A stretch of DNA of 64,000 bases from VAZQ01 sp046733355 (GTDB lineage Bacteria > Pseudomonadota > Alphaproteobacteria > Rhizobiales > Xanthobacteraceae), in NCBI GenBank assembly GCA_046733355.1, contig JBKPOZ010000017.1, positions 31,722 to 95,721 of the forward strand, written 5' to 3'. Below, piece after piece: positions 31,311-40,519 of the stretch. The notes under the pieces are model-generated. The model saw nothing but the letters and a program-made list of their open reading frames with translations, was not told where the DNA came from and did no database searches. The position numbers were made by a program, and so were the translations under genes. How positions within the stretch are numbered: position 1 is the first letter of the stretch; every line of letters begins with the position of its first letter.

Positions 31311-31514
31311 TTATTTTTTTCGGGTGCGCCGCCCTCGCGCCTGCCGATCGACCGGCTGGCGCGGGCTGGGCGGCAGGTCGACGTGCGTTCCATCCGGGAA
31401 CTCGACGTAGCGGCTCTGGACGCGAAAATGCCCGGGACCCCGCCTGCATGCCTCGACTACATACCGGGTACCGACCGGAAAACGCTCGGGCAAACGGTGC
31501 AACTGCGAATGCAT
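31311..31514 (-). CDS. Small hypothetical basic protein
   Basis: The 67-residue protein ('MHSQLHRLPERFPVGTRY' onward, then 'SRYVEFPDGTHVDLPP' and an Arg-rich tail) is supported by an excellent AGGAGG five to six bases before ATG 31514. Codon use matches its neighbours. It reads like a small beta-rich protein found in Bradyrhizobium-group genomes (recalled, not searched). No function can be given. It is downstream of the adenosine kinase gene on the same strand. Confidence 0.7.
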   Translation of the reverse strand: MHSQLHRLPERFPVGTRYVVEACRRGPGHFRVQSRYVEFPDGTHVDLPPSPRQPVDRQARGRRTRKK

Positions 31515-31653
31515 GGCTCCCTCCTGGAAAGCTTTGGCCCATGACCGTGAGCAGGCGGCTAATGCCCGATCGGAGTTGTCGTTCCCACTCGAGCGCAAAC
31601 TCTGAGCCGGGTCTGTGCACCGCTGTGGAAATCGCGAATATCGACAGCAGGTA

Positions 31654-32655
31654 TCAGAGATCGAAGCCGTTCTCGCGCGCCAGGGCGCTGAGCGAGATTT
31701 CGGGGCGAGCACCCAGGTGCTGGATCACCTCGGCCGCTACGAGAGCGCCGAGCCGCGCACAGTCGCGATGCTCGGCAGCCCGTGCCATTCCCACCAGAAA
31801 GCCCGCCGCGAAAAGGTCGCCCGCCCCGGTCGCATCAACGACGCGGTCGACGGGGGATGCGGCAACGGCTTCGGTCTGTTCGCGTGTGACGATCAGAGCT
31901 CCCTTCTCGCTTCGCGTCACCGCGGCGAGGCGAGCGTGCTTGCGTAATTGGTTCAATGCGGTGTCGAGGTCGGCAGTTTGATACAGGCTGTGAAGCTCGC
32001 GTTCATTGGCGAACAGCAGATCGACCGTGCCATCCCGGATGAGATCAAGAAATTCCGCGCGATAGCGGTCGACGCAGAAGGCGTCCGAAAGCGTGAGGGC
32101 GACGCGACGCCCGGCCGCATGGGCGATTTTCGCAGCCTTGAGAAATGCTTCTTTCGCGTGCGGGGGATCCCACAGGTACCCTTCGAGATACACGATCTCG
32201 GATGCGGCTATGTCCTCTCCGTCGATATCCCTAGGATGCAGATCCTGTGCGGCCCCGAGATACGTGTTCATGGTGCGCTCGCCGTCCGGCGTGACGAGCA
32301 CATAGCAACGCGCCGTGGATGGGCCACTCGCGGCAGGAGGGGTCGAGAACGACACACCCGCAGCCCGGATGTCGTGTGTGAACACGCGACCGAGCTCGTC
32401 ATCGCGCACTCTGCCGACGAACGCGGCTCGCGCGCCAAGCGAGGCGACCCCGACCGTGGTATTTGCAGCCGAGCCGCCCGAGACCTCGACCGCCGGGCCC
32501 ATTGCGTCGTAGATCGCTGCGGCACGCTCCTCGTCGATCAGTGCCATCGCGCCCTTGCGCATGTTGTGCCTGATCAGAAAGTCGTCCTCGGTGCGCGCGA
32601 TCACATCCACGATCGCGTTGCCGATCCCAAGCACGTCGAAGCGAGCTGCAGGCAT
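31654..32655 (-). CDS. Adenosine kinase (PfkB family)
   Basis: This 333-residue PfkB-type sugar kinase is of the adenosine kinase subgroup found in alphaproteobacteria. It has the N-terminal 'GNAIVDVIARTED', the Gly-Gly substrate motif 'SGGSAANTTVGVASLG' and the C-terminal ATP/anion-hole motif 'DATGAGDLFAAGFL' with the catalytic Asp. It would return adenosine to AMP; activity on other ribosides is possible. ATG 32655 is chosen because the family starts just before 'FDVLGIGNA'. It is divergent from trpS. Confidence 0.88.
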   Translation of the reverse strand: MPAARFDVLGIGNAIVDVIARTEDDFLIRHNMRKGAMALIDEERAAAIYDAMGPAVEVSGGSAANTTVGVASLGARAAFVGRVRDDELGRVFTHDIRAAGVSFSTPPAASGPSTARCYVLVTPDGERTMNTYLGAAQDLHPRDIDGEDIAASEIVYLEGYLWDPPHAKEAFLKAAKIAHAAGRRVALTLSDAFCVDRYRAEFLDLIRDGTVDLLFANERELHSLYQTADLDTALNQLRKHARLAAVTRSEKGALIVTREQTEAVAASPVDRVVDATGAGDLFAAGFLVGMARAAEHRDCARLGALVAAEVIQHLGARPEISLSALARENGFDL

Positions 32656-32777
32656 ATCAGCACCCAAAGCGGCGCGCACTATACCGGGCGGAAGGTCTCA
32701 GGCAATCGGCGCATCCGCTCTCATCCCTTGCACGGCCGTCGCGCGTCATGCGATGCAGCCCCGAGGAGAGGTTCTCG

Positions 32778-33812
32778 ATGAGCTTGAAGCAGCGGGTATT
32801 CTCGGGCGTGCAGCCAACCGGAAATCTGCACCTCGGCAACTATCTGGGAGCGATCGTCAAGTTCGTGGCGCTGCAGCAGCACTACGACTGCATCTACTGC
32901 ATCGTCGATCTGCATGCCATCACGGTATGGCAGGACCCGGCAGAGCTGCCCAAGATGATCCGCGAAGTGACGGCTGCATTCATCGCCTGCGGCATCGATC
33001 CGAAAAAAAACATCGTCTTCAACCAGAGCCAGGTTGCCGAGCACGCGGAGCTAGCGTGGATATTTAACTGCATTGCCCGGCTGGGGTGGCTCAATCGCAT
33101 GACCCAGTTCAAGGAGAAGGCGGGAAAGGATCGCGAGAACGCCTCGGTCGGTCTCTACGCGTATCCCACGCTGATGGCCGCCGACATCCTCCTCTACCGC
33201 GCCACCCATGTGCCGGTGGGAGAGGACCAGAAACAGCATCTCGAGCTCGCGCGCGACATCGCGCAGAAGTTCAACAATGATTTCGCTGCGTCCATTCGCG
33301 CCCACGACCATTCCGACGCGTTCTTTCCATTGCCCGAGCCCCTGATTCAGGGGCCGGCAACGCGCGTAATGTCGCTGCGCGACGGAACGAAGAAAATGTC
33401 GAAGTCGGATGCCTCGGACCAGTCACGCATCAACCTCACGGATGACGCGGATACGATTGCCCACAAGATCCGCAGGGCGAAGACGGATCCGGCCGTCCTG
33501 CCCGGCGAGGAAAAAGAACTGGCGCAGCGACCCGAGGCTGACAATCTCGTGGGAATCTACGCAGCCCTTGCAGAAGCGAGCAAAGCAGACATCCTCAAAC
33601 AGTTCGCAGGCGCGCAGTTCTCCACGTTCAAGTCCGCCCTCGTCGATCTCGCGGTCGCCAGGCTCTCTCCCATCAATGCCCAGATCAAGCGCCTCGTAGC
33701 CGACGCTGCGTACATCGATGCGGTGCTTGCCGAGGGCGCCGCGCGCGCACAGACGATCGCCGCGCAAACCATGCGGCAAGTCAAGGATATTGTCGGCCTT
33801 GTTCATCGCTGA
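32778..33812 (+). CDS. trpS: Tryptophanyl-tRNA synthetase
   Basis: This class Ic synthetase is 344 residues long. The HIGH-like motif is 'PTGNLHLGNYLG' (near residue 11) and the KMSKS motif is exact ('KKMSKSDASD', near residue 205). ATG 32778 follows GAGGAGAGG. The next two genes on the strand are uspA and nfuA, as in many Rhizobiales, but murJ, often upstream, is not here. Confidence 0.97.
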   Translation: MSLKQRVFSGVQPTGNLHLGNYLGAIVKFVALQQHYDCIYCIVDLHAITVWQDPAELPKMIREVTAAFIACGIDPKKNIVFNQSQVAEHAELAWIFNCIARLGWLNRMTQFKEKAGKDRENASVGLYAYPTLMAADILLYRATHVPVGEDQKQHLELARDIAQKFNNDFAASIRAHDHSDAFFPLPEPLIQGPATRVMSLRDGTKKMSKSDASDQSRINLTDDADTIAHKIRRAKTDPAVLPGEEKELAQRPEADNLVGIYAALAEASKADILKQFAGAQFSTFKSALVDLAVARLSPINAQIKRLVADAAYIDAVLAEGAARAQTIAAQTMRQVKDIVGLVHR

Positions 33813-33920
33813 TGCCAAAGGGGCTGCCTGACGCCGTTCGCGCAATCTGAGCCCTATTGTCGCCACACCAACCAACGTGGCAAGATTCCCGCTTATGTCC
33901 GCACTGGGCAGAGCAAGTCG

Positions 33921-34415
33921 ATGAAGAAGAAGCGCCGCAGCTACGAAGCCGGGCACTCGCCGAAGTTTCTCGTGGTCATTGACGACTCGCCCGAATGCGA
34001 TCGCGCCTTGTACTTCGCAAGTCGCCGCGCGTTGCGCATCGGCACGACCGTGCTGATGCTGCGGGTCATCGAGACGCATGATCATTCGCAACAATGGCTT
34101 GGCGTGGCCGACATCATGCGCGCGGAGGCGCATGAGGAAGCGAACGCCGTGCTCGACCGCCACGCGGCGCGTTCCGCAGCCATGACGGGAGTAATGCCGC
34201 AACGCGCCATCCGCGAGGGCGACAAGGCCGAGGAGCTTCTCAAGCTGATCGACGATGACGAGGATATCGCGCTGCTCGTGCTTGCGGCCGGAGTGGGACC
34301 TGAGGGACCCGGTCCCCTGGTTTCAAGCGTCAGCAAGACTGCCGGCGAGTTTCCCATTCCGCTCGCAATTGTGCCGGGGAATCTTACCGACGAAGAGCTC
34401 GATGCCGTTTCATAA
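33921..34415 (+). CDS. Universal stress protein, UspA family
   Basis: The 164-residue single-domain protein has the Usp alpha/beta fold: 'KFLVVIDDSPECDRALYFASRRA' at the N-terminus and 'LLVLAAGVGPEGPGPLVSS' near the end, where ATP-binding members have G-2x-G-9x-G(S/T). The spacing here is compatible with, but does not prove, nucleotide binding. It precedes nfuA by about 100 bases that include a GCCGCGCGCGCGGC palindrome. Confidence 0.9.
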   Translation: MKKKRRSYEAGHSPKFLVVIDDSPECDRALYFASRRALRIGTTVLMLRVIETHDHSQQWLGVADIMRAEAHEEANAVLDRHAARSAAMTGVMPQRAIREGDKAEELLKLIDDDEDIALLVLAAGVGPEGPGPLVSSVSKTAGEFPIPLAIVPGNLTDEELDAVS

Positions 34416-34519
34416 ACCAAAGCCGCGCGCGCGGCGCTTGAAGTTCACTGCCGAGGAGCCACTTATTAGCCAAGAACGGCGCCTGCGCGGGTCCGGCGCT
34501 GTACCCGAGGAGATCGGCC

Positions 34520-35086
34520 ATGTTCATTCAGACGGAGGCTACGCCTAATCCGGCGACCCTCAAGTTCCTGCCGGGGCGGACGGTGCTGGCGGGTGGCACC
34601 CTCGATATGCGAGACGCAGAGACGGCGGCGCAATCGCCGCTCGCAGAGCGTCTGTTTGCGATCCAGGGCGTATCGGGCGTGTTCTTCGGCTCGGACTTCG
34701 TCGCCGTTACCAAATCGGCCGGCGAATGGCAGCAGCTCAAGCCCTCTATTCTTGGCGCGATTATGGAGCATTTCATGTCCGGCGCGCCGATCACGCGCGC
34801 CGAGACAAGCGGCGCATCCGTCGGCAGCGAGGAGTTTTTTGCTCCTGAAGATTCGGAAACCGTCGCCACTATCAAGGAGCTGATCGAGGCCCGCGTGCGC
34901 CCCGCGGTCGCCAACGACGGCGGCGACATCACCTTTCGCGGGTACAAAGACGGTATTGTCTATCTTGACATGAAAGGTGCGTGCTCCGGCTGCCCATCCT
35001 CGACCGCGACACTGCGGCACGGCATCGAAAATTTGTTGCGCCATTACCTGCCTGACATCGTCGAGGTCAGGCCCATGGGACAGTGA
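34520..35086 (+). CDS. nfuA: NfuA-type iron-sulfur cluster carrier (NifU C-terminal)
   Basis: The 188-residue protein has an N-terminal Nfu_N domain ('MFIQTEATPNPATLKFLPG') and a C-terminal Nfu domain with the cluster-binding C-x-x-C in 'GACSGCPSS' near residue 156. It delivers [4Fe-4S] clusters to targets such as aconitase (acnA is in this window). ATG 34520 follows GAGGAGAT. It precedes tsaB, as in most Rhizobiales. Confidence 0.95.
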   Translation: MFIQTEATPNPATLKFLPGRTVLAGGTLDMRDAETAAQSPLAERLFAIQGVSGVFFGSDFVAVTKSAGEWQQLKPSILGAIMEHFMSGAPITRAETSGASVGSEEFFAPEDSETVATIKELIEARVRPAVANDGGDITFRGYKDGIVYLDMKGACSGCPSSTATLRHGIENLLRHYLPDIVEVRPMGQ

Positions 35087-35153
35087 GACACCTCTTGTAA
35101 GCTCGCCCGCGGACGCGGCGTCGGCACGCGCCCGCATGCGGACGAGGTGAGCG

Positions 35154-35837
35154 ATGCGCGTTCTTGCAATCGACACCGCGCTTGACGCCTGCTCCGCCGC
35201 CCTGCTCGATCTGAATACGCGCGGCATCGTTGCGAGCGAGACGCTCCCGATGGTGCGCGGTCACGCCGAAGCGCTGATGCCGCTCGTCGCCCGCGTTATG
35301 GACCAAGCCGCAATTGAGTTCACCGAGCTTGACCGGATTGCGGTCACCACCGGGCCTGGAAGCTTTACGGGAGTCCGGGTAGGCATTTCGGCGGCGCGCG
35401 CCATTGCGCTTGCTGCCGCCAAGCCTGCTATCGGGCTCTCGACCTTGGCCGCCTTTGCTGCTCCGCTGATTGCGGAGGACGACAGCACAAACGTCGTGGC
35501 GGCGATCGATGCGCGCCATGCGCACGTCTATCTGCAGGTGTTCGGGCGAGGTGGGCGCACCCTCGTCTCGCCCCGGATTGCGACGGTGCGGGATGCGCTA
35601 CGCCTGTCTGTGAGCGGACCCGCCCGTCTGGTCGGCTCCGGCGCGCAAATGCTCGCAACGGCGTGGCCGAAGGAAACGGAGCCGCCCCTCCGGGTCGACA
35701 GCCCAGGAGCTCCCGAAATCTCCTGGGTGGCACGGCTCGGTGCCGCAGCCGCCGACGGCTATGGTCCGCCGAAGCCGCTCTACCTGCGCGCGCCCGACGC
35801 ACAGCCGCAGGATGCGGCGCGTCTTGCGCGGCGATGA
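35154..35837 (+). CDS. tsaB: tRNA t6A modification protein TsaB
   Basis: TsaB (YeaZ) is the scaffold partner of TsaD in making t6A37 of tRNA. The 227-residue protein opens 'MRVLAIDTALDACSAAL' and has 'GPGSFTGVRVGISAARAIAL', the family signature. It lacks the TsaD metal-binding His pair, as expected. The stop overlaps rimI by four bases. The product feeds MtaB, also in this window. Confidence 0.95.
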   Translation: MRVLAIDTALDACSAALLDLNTRGIVASETLPMVRGHAEALMPLVARVMDQAAIEFTELDRIAVTTGPGSFTGVRVGISAARAIALAAAKPAIGLSTLAAFAAPLIAEDDSTNVVAAIDARHAHVYLQVFGRGGRTLVSPRIATVRDALRLSVSGPARLVGSGAQMLATAWPKETEPPLRVDSPGAPEISWVARLGAAAADGYGPPKPLYLRAPDAQPQDAARLARR

Positions 35838-36319
35838 GGAAATTGCTCCGCGCCCTGCTCGCGCCCGCCGAGCCGCGGTTCTCGCCGGCAGGGCCCCGCG
35901 ATGCACGAGCCATGGCAGCGCTCCACGCCAGCTCGTTTCGGCGCGGCTGGAGCGAGGACGAGTTCGAAAAGCTCCTGTCGGAGCGCAACGTCATCGCCGA
36001 TCGTGCTGTCCGCGGCACCTCCCTGGTAGGGTTCATTCTCTCCCGCATGGCTGCGGATGAGGCCGAGATTCTATCCATCGCGGTCGACGCGTCGGAGCGC
36101 AGCCAGGGCTTCGGGCGCAGGCTGCTTGAGATGAACATGCGGCGGCTTGCCGGGTGCGGCGTGCGCTCGCTGTTTCTCGAAGTGGCGCCCGACAACGCGT
36201 CGGCGCGCAAACTGTATGACCGGGCCGGTTTCCGTGACGTGGGTCGCCGGAAGGCCTATTATGGCGACCCCAACCCGGACGGTTCCGGTGCACTGATTTT
36301 GCGACGAGAGCTCACGTGA
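35834..36319 (+). CDS. rimI: Ribosomal-protein-alanine N-acetyltransferase RimI
   Basis: The 161-residue GNAT has 'ILSIAVDASERSQGFGRRLLEMNM' as the acetyl-CoA-binding motif and 'LEVAPDNASARKLYDRAGF', typical of RimI, which acetylates the N-terminus of ribosomal protein S18. ATG 35834 overlaps the tsaB stop (ATGA), so translation is coupled. It is followed after seven bases by miaB; the Fur/Mur-type regulator often found at this point in related genomes is missing. Confidence 0.93.
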   Translation: MRKLLRALLAPAEPRFSPAGPRDARAMAALHASSFRRGWSEDEFEKLLSERNVIADRAVRGTSLVGFILSRMAADEAEILSIAVDASERSQGFGRRLLEMNMRRLAGCGVRSLFLEVAPDNASARKLYDRAGFRDVGRRKAYYGDPNPDGSGALILRRELT

Positions 36320-36326
36320 GTTGTCG

Positions 36327-37682
36327 ATGCTGCAGGCAAAGCGCAAGGTTCACGTCAAATCCTTTGGTTGCCAGATGAACGTCTACGATTCGCATCGTAT
36401 GGCGGACACCCTTGCGGCCGAAGGATTCCGGGAGACCGCGGAGATCGAAGAAGCCGACGTGATCGTGCTCAATACGTGCCACATCCGCGAGAAGGCCGTG
36501 GAGAAGGTGTATTCCGAGCTTGGCCGGATGCGGCAGATCAAGCATGACGCTGCACGAGCGGGCCGGCGGGTCACGATCGCCGTTGCGGGCTGCGTCGCGC
36601 AGGCGCAAGGCGAGGAGATTATTCGTCGCGCGCCGGCAGTCGATATCGTAGTCGGTCCGCAAAGCTACCATCGACTTGCGTCGCTGATTGCGCGTGCCGA
36701 GAACGGCGCGGCGGTGGATACCGAGTTCACCGTCGAGCAGAAATTCGATGCTCTGCCCGCCCCTGATGGGTCGGCCACCCGCGCGCGGGGCGTGTGCGCA
36801 TTCATCACCGTTCAGGAAGGCTGCGACAAGTTCTGTACCTTCTGCGTCGTGCCCTACACGCGCGGTGCGGAAACATCGCGACCGATCATGCAAGTGGTCG
36901 CGGAGGCGGAGCATCTCGCGCAAAACGGCGTGCGCGAGATCACAGTGATAGGTCAGAACGTCAATGCGTATCATGGCGAAGGGCCGGATGGGCGCGCCTG
37001 GCCGCTCGGTCGCCTGCTGCTGCGGCTGGCGGAGATAGCGGGCATCGCCCGCCTGCGCTACACGACGAGCCATCCCTGCGACATGGAGGAAAGCCTGGTT
37101 GCCGCCCACCGCGACGTGCCCGCCCTGATGCCCTACGTGCACCTGCCGGTACAATCGGGCAGTGATCGTATTCTGCGCGCCATGAACCGGCGGCATACGC
37201 GTGCCCATTACGCCGCCACGATAGAGCGATTGCGGTCGGTGCGTGCCGACCTGGCATTCTCATCCGATTTCATCGTTGGATTCCCAGGCGAAAGCGATGA
37301 GGATTTTCTCGCAACGGTGTCGCTGGTCGAGGAGATCGGCTATGCTGCTGCGTTCTCCTTCAAATATTCTCCGCGGCCGGGCACTCCGGCAGCGGACATG
37401 CAGGCACAGATCTCAGAGGATGTTAAGCTTGATCGCCTGCACAGGCTGCAGGCGGTCATTACGCGACGGCAAGCGGCTTTCAATGCGCAGTGCGTCGGAC
37501 GCACCTTCGATGTCCTGTTTGAGAAGCCCGGCCGGCATCCTGGCCAGATCGTCGGCCGCTCCCCATATCTGCAACCTGTGCAGGTAACCGCAGACCGGAA
37601 GCTCATCGGCAAGATCAAGCCCGTTGTCATCACCCAGGCGGGCCAGAACAGCCTTTTCGGCGCGCTCGCGCGAGAGACATAG
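36327..37682 (+). CDS. miaB: tRNA-2-methylthio-N6-isopentenyladenosine synthase MiaB
   Basis: This radical SAM methylthiotransferase turns i6A37 into ms2i6A37. The 451-residue protein has the MTTase Cys ('SFGCQMNVYDS', 'LNTCHIREKA', 'VAGCVAQ'), the radical SAM triad C-D-K-F-C-T-F-C and a C-terminal TRAM domain. ATG 36327 is preferred over TTG 36321. With MtaB the window encodes both A37 methylthiolation enzymes. Confidence 0.97.
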   Translation: MLQAKRKVHVKSFGCQMNVYDSHRMADTLAAEGFRETAEIEEADVIVLNTCHIREKAVEKVYSELGRMRQIKHDAARAGRRVTIAVAGCVAQAQGEEIIRRAPAVDIVVGPQSYHRLASLIARAENGAAVDTEFTVEQKFDALPAPDGSATRARGVCAFITVQEGCDKFCTFCVVPYTRGAETSRPIMQVVAEAEHLAQNGVREITVIGQNVNAYHGEGPDGRAWPLGRLLLRLAEIAGIARLRYTTSHPCDMEESLVAAHRDVPALMPYVHLPVQSGSDRILRAMNRRHTRAHYAATIERLRSVRADLAFSSDFIVGFPGESDEDFLATVSLVEEIGYAAAFSFKYSPRPGTPAADMQAQISEDVKLDRLHRLQAVITRRQAAFNAQCVGRTFDVLFEKPGRHPGQIVGRSPYLQPVQVTADRKLIGKIKPVVITQAGQNSLFGALARET

Positions 37683-37700
37683 GTAGGAAGGCCGCAATCG

Positions 37701-38729
37701 TTGCGCTCGCCTCGATCGGACAATGGGCTGTCCTCGCCGACGGCGCCTGGCCCCGTCGTCCTGGACTTCGATGACAACCGGCTTGCCTCCATGCTGTTCG
37801 GCCAATATGGGCAAAACCTCGCGCTTATCGAGCGCCGCCTCGGGGTGGTTGCCGAGCAACGCGGCAATCACGTTGCTGTCGCAGGTCCGCCGGAAGGCGT
37901 GGCGCAGGCCCGCCGCGTGCTCGAGGGACTGTATGCGCGCCTGAAACAGGGTGACGAGCTCATCGCCGGCGATGTGGAAGGCGCTATCCGGCTGGCCATC
38001 GCGCAAGGCTCCCTATTCGATTACGAGCAGGATAGTCAGGTAAGCTTTGAGCAGATCAATTTGCGTAAGCGCCCGGTGCGGGCGCGCACCCCTGCGCAAG
38101 ATGCCTACATACGCGCGCTGCGCCGCGAGCCGTTGGTATTCGGCATTGGGCCCGCAGGCACAGGCAAGACATGGCTCGCCGTGGCCCACGCCGTGCAGCT
38201 GTTCGAGCGCAAGGAGGTCGACCGCATCATTCTCTCGCGGCCGGCCGTGGAAGCAGGCGAGCGCCTCGGATTTCTGCCCGGCGACATGCGCGAGAAGGTC
38301 GACCCCTATTTGCGGCCCATCTACGATGCGCTCTACGATCTTATGGACGGACGCATCATGCAGCGCGCGTTCGAGACCGGCGAGATCGAGATTGCTCCCC
38401 TTGCTTTCATGCGCGGCCGCACATTGTCGAACTCGGTGGTGATCCTGGACGAGGCACAGAACACCACATCCATACAGATGAAGATGTTTCTCACCCGCCT
38501 CGGCGAGAACAGCCGCATGATTGTCACGGGCGATCCGAGCCAGGTCGATCTGCCGCCTGGCCAGACTTCCGGACTCGCGGAAGCCACGCGGTTGCTCAAA
38601 GATGTCGAGGGGATCGGGCTCATCGCTTTCACGGCTGCCGACGTCATTCGGCACGAGCTGGTCGCGCGCATTGTCGAGGCTTATGACAAGGCTGCGCGTC
38701 CCGCGCATCTGCGCCATCCCCGCAAATGA
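37701..38729 (+). CDS. phoH: PhoH family ATPase
   Basis: The 342-residue protein has Walker A 'GPAGTGKTWLAVA' and Walker B 'VVILDEAQNTT', and the family block 'LSRPAVEAGERLGFLPGDMREK'. PhoH proteins are linked to RNA metabolism and are usually found next to ybeY. The only start that keeps the N-terminal domain is TTG 37701, supported by AGGAAGG nine bases upstream. It overlaps ybeY by four bases. Confidence 0.94.
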   Translation: MRSPRSDNGLSSPTAPGPVVLDFDDNRLASMLFGQYGQNLALIERRLGVVAEQRGNHVAVAGPPEGVAQARRVLEGLYARLKQGDELIAGDVEGAIRLAIAQGSLFDYEQDSQVSFEQINLRKRPVRARTPAQDAYIRALRREPLVFGIGPAGTGKTWLAVAHAVQLFERKEVDRIILSRPAVEAGERLGFLPGDMREKVDPYLRPIYDALYDLMDGRIMQRAFETGEIEIAPLAFMRGRTLSNSVVILDEAQNTTSIQMKMFLTRLGENSRMIVTGDPSQVDLPPGQTSGLAEATRLLKDVEGIGLIAFTAADVIRHELVARIVEAYDKAARPAHLRHPRK

Positions 38730-39298
38730 GCATCGTTTCCATAAAGCTTGCGCATTTCGGCTCGACGGCGAGGACGGCCGAAACCCGCCCCTCCCCGCCT
38801 CGTGGTCAGCGCCGGCCCAGGGCGGACATTGTAATTCAATCGCCCCTGTGGAATGCGCAGCGCGATGTACAGCGCGTGCTGAGCCGGACGCTCGCGCGAG
38901 CGGCCGCGGCAACCGCCACGCGAGGGGGCGAGCTCGCGATCGTGCTGACGGACGATGCGGCCGCGCGCCACCTCAACAGAAGGTGGCGGGGAAAGGATGC
39001 ACCGACCAACGTGCTCTCCTTCCCGGTTCGCGACGGTACAGTTTCGAGAAACCGTCCGCGCCTTCTTGGCGACATCGTCATCGCCTTTGAGACATGCGCG
39101 CGCGAAGCGCGCGCGCAACGCATCGTATTCGCGGATCACCTGGCGCATTTGGCGGTACACGGCTTCCTTCATCTCATTGGCTACGACCATGTTGCCGCCG
39201 CGGAGGCGCGCAGGATGGAGGCGCTGGAAACGGCCATCCTGCGAGGCCTGGGTATTGCAAACCCATATCTCCCAAGACGCGTGCCTGCCGAGACTTGA
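38726..39298 (+). CDS. ybeY: Endoribonuclease YbeY
   Basis: The 190-residue single-strand RNase is used in 16S rRNA 3' maturation and ribosome quality control. The zinc site is complete in 'HLAVHGFLHLIGYDH', and 'LNRRWRGKDAPTNVLSFP' is the family's upstream block. The first 33 residues are a non-conserved basic tail. It is translationally coupled to phoH and followed after five bases by the CorC-like gene. Confidence 0.96.
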   Translation: MSIVSIKLAHFGSTARTAETRPSPPRGQRRPRADIVIQSPLWNAQRDVQRVLSRTLARAAAATATRGGELAIVLTDDAAARHLNRRWRGKDAPTNVLSFPVRDGTVSRNRPRLLGDIVIAFETCAREARAQRIVFADHLAHLAVHGFLHLIGYDHVAAAEARRMEALETAILRGLGIANPYLPRRVPAET

Positions 39299-39303
39299 TC
39301 GCC

Positions 39304-40467
39304 ATGTCCGCTGCCGAATCAGGAACTTCCTCCGAGCCGCCGGGCGTCACGCGCAATCTGCCCGTACCGGTGCGCCGCCAGGCGGAGTCAACACGCGAAT
39401 TCGCCGAAAGCTGGCTCGTGCGCACCCTTCGTGCGTTGTTCGGCTGGCGCGCGACGACGATACGCGCCGATCTCAATGACGTGCTGGAGGACGGCAGCGG
39501 ACAGACCGACTTTTCGCCTACCGAGCGCAGGATGCTCAAGAACATCCTTGCGCTGCGTGAGCGCCGGATTGCCGACGTGATGGTGCCGCGCGCCGATATC
39601 GTCGCGGTGCAGCGCGAAATCTCCCTCGGCGAGCTGATGAAAATATTCGAGAGCGCCGGCCACTCGCGGCTCGTCGTCTATGAGGAGACCCTCGACGATG
39701 CGGTCGGAATGGTCCACATCCGCGATCTCGTCGCGTTCATGACGGTGCGCGCAGCGGCAAGCGCCAAAGCCAACACGCGTCGCAAAAAGCCGTTTCCTGC
39801 GGGGCTCGACCTCAAGGCTGTCGATCTGTCAACACCGCTCTGCGCCACTTCCATCATTCGCGAGATTTTGTATGGACCGCCCTCCATGCCGGTCCTCGAT
39901 CTGCTTGCGAAGATGCAAACCACGCGTATCCATCTGGCTCTCGTCATTGATGAGTACGGCGGCGCCGATGGCGTCGTGTCGATCGAGGATATCGTCGAGC
40001 AGATCGTGGGCGAAATCTCTGACGAGCACGATGAGGAAATCCAGCCCGGAGTCATTCGTCAGCCGGACGATTCCTTTCTTGCCGATGCCCGGGCGCCGCT
40101 CGAAGACGTGGGCGCAATTGTCGGCCCCGAATTCGACGTCGGCGAAGTTGCCAAGGAGGTGGATACCCTGGCGGGCTACGTAGTCAGCCGGGTTGGGCGC
40201 GTGCCGGTGCGGGGCGAGCTGGTGCCGGGACCAGGCCCGTTCGAACTCGAAATACTGGATGCCGATCCGCGCCGCCTAAAAAAGCTGCGCATCTATCGAA
40301 GCCTCGACAAGCAGAACGGAAAGCATCGCCACGACCCGGTGCAACGCGCCGACAGCGCCAAGCCAGGCTCCGGTTCTGAAAGCGCGGAAGCGTCCGAGCC
40401 CCTCGCTCCTGAATCATTGAAACCTCCCACCGAAACGGGATCGGCGAAATCCGTCCGCAGGCCCTAG
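39304..40467 (+). CDS. Hemolysin C/CorC family protein with paired CBS domains
   Basis: The 387-residue cytosolic protein has 'RRMLKNILALRERRIADVMVPRADIVAV' leading into two CBS domains (about residues 85-245, 'VIDEYGGADGVVSIEDIVEQIVGE') and a CorC_HlyC domain (about 260-345). A Ser/Pro/Glu-rich tail follows. The family (TlyC/CorC/YbeX) is associated with Mg2+/Co2+ homeostasis and ribosome function; it sits between ybeY and lnt as in E. coli. ATG 39304 is chosen because earlier in-frame starts overlap ybeY. Confidence 0.93.
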   Translation: MSAAESGTSSEPPGVTRNLPVPVRRQAESTREFAESWLVRTLRALFGWRATTIRADLNDVLEDGSGQTDFSPTERRMLKNILALRERRIADVMVPRADIVAVQREISLGELMKIFESAGHSRLVVYEETLDDAVGMVHIRDLVAFMTVRAAASAKANTRRKKPFPAGLDLKAVDLSTPLCATSIIREILYGPPSMPVLDLLAKMQTTRIHLALVIDEYGGADGVVSIEDIVEQIVGEISDEHDEEIQPGVIRQPDDSFLADARAPLEDVGAIVGPEFDVGEVAKEVDTLAGYVVSRVGRVPVRGELVPGPGPFELEILDADPRRLKKLRIYRSLDKQNGKHRHDPVQRADSAKPGSGSESAEASEPLAPESLKPPTETGSAKSVRRP

Positions 40468-40519
40468 GCCGGAGCGGAATGATCTTTCTTCGCATCCCGC
40501 ACTGGCTCTTTCAGTGAGC

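Noticed and set aside
31079..31981. Plus-strand frame of 300 codons
   Set aside because: It overlaps the small gene and adenosine kinase on the other strand and passes through a terminator hairpin.
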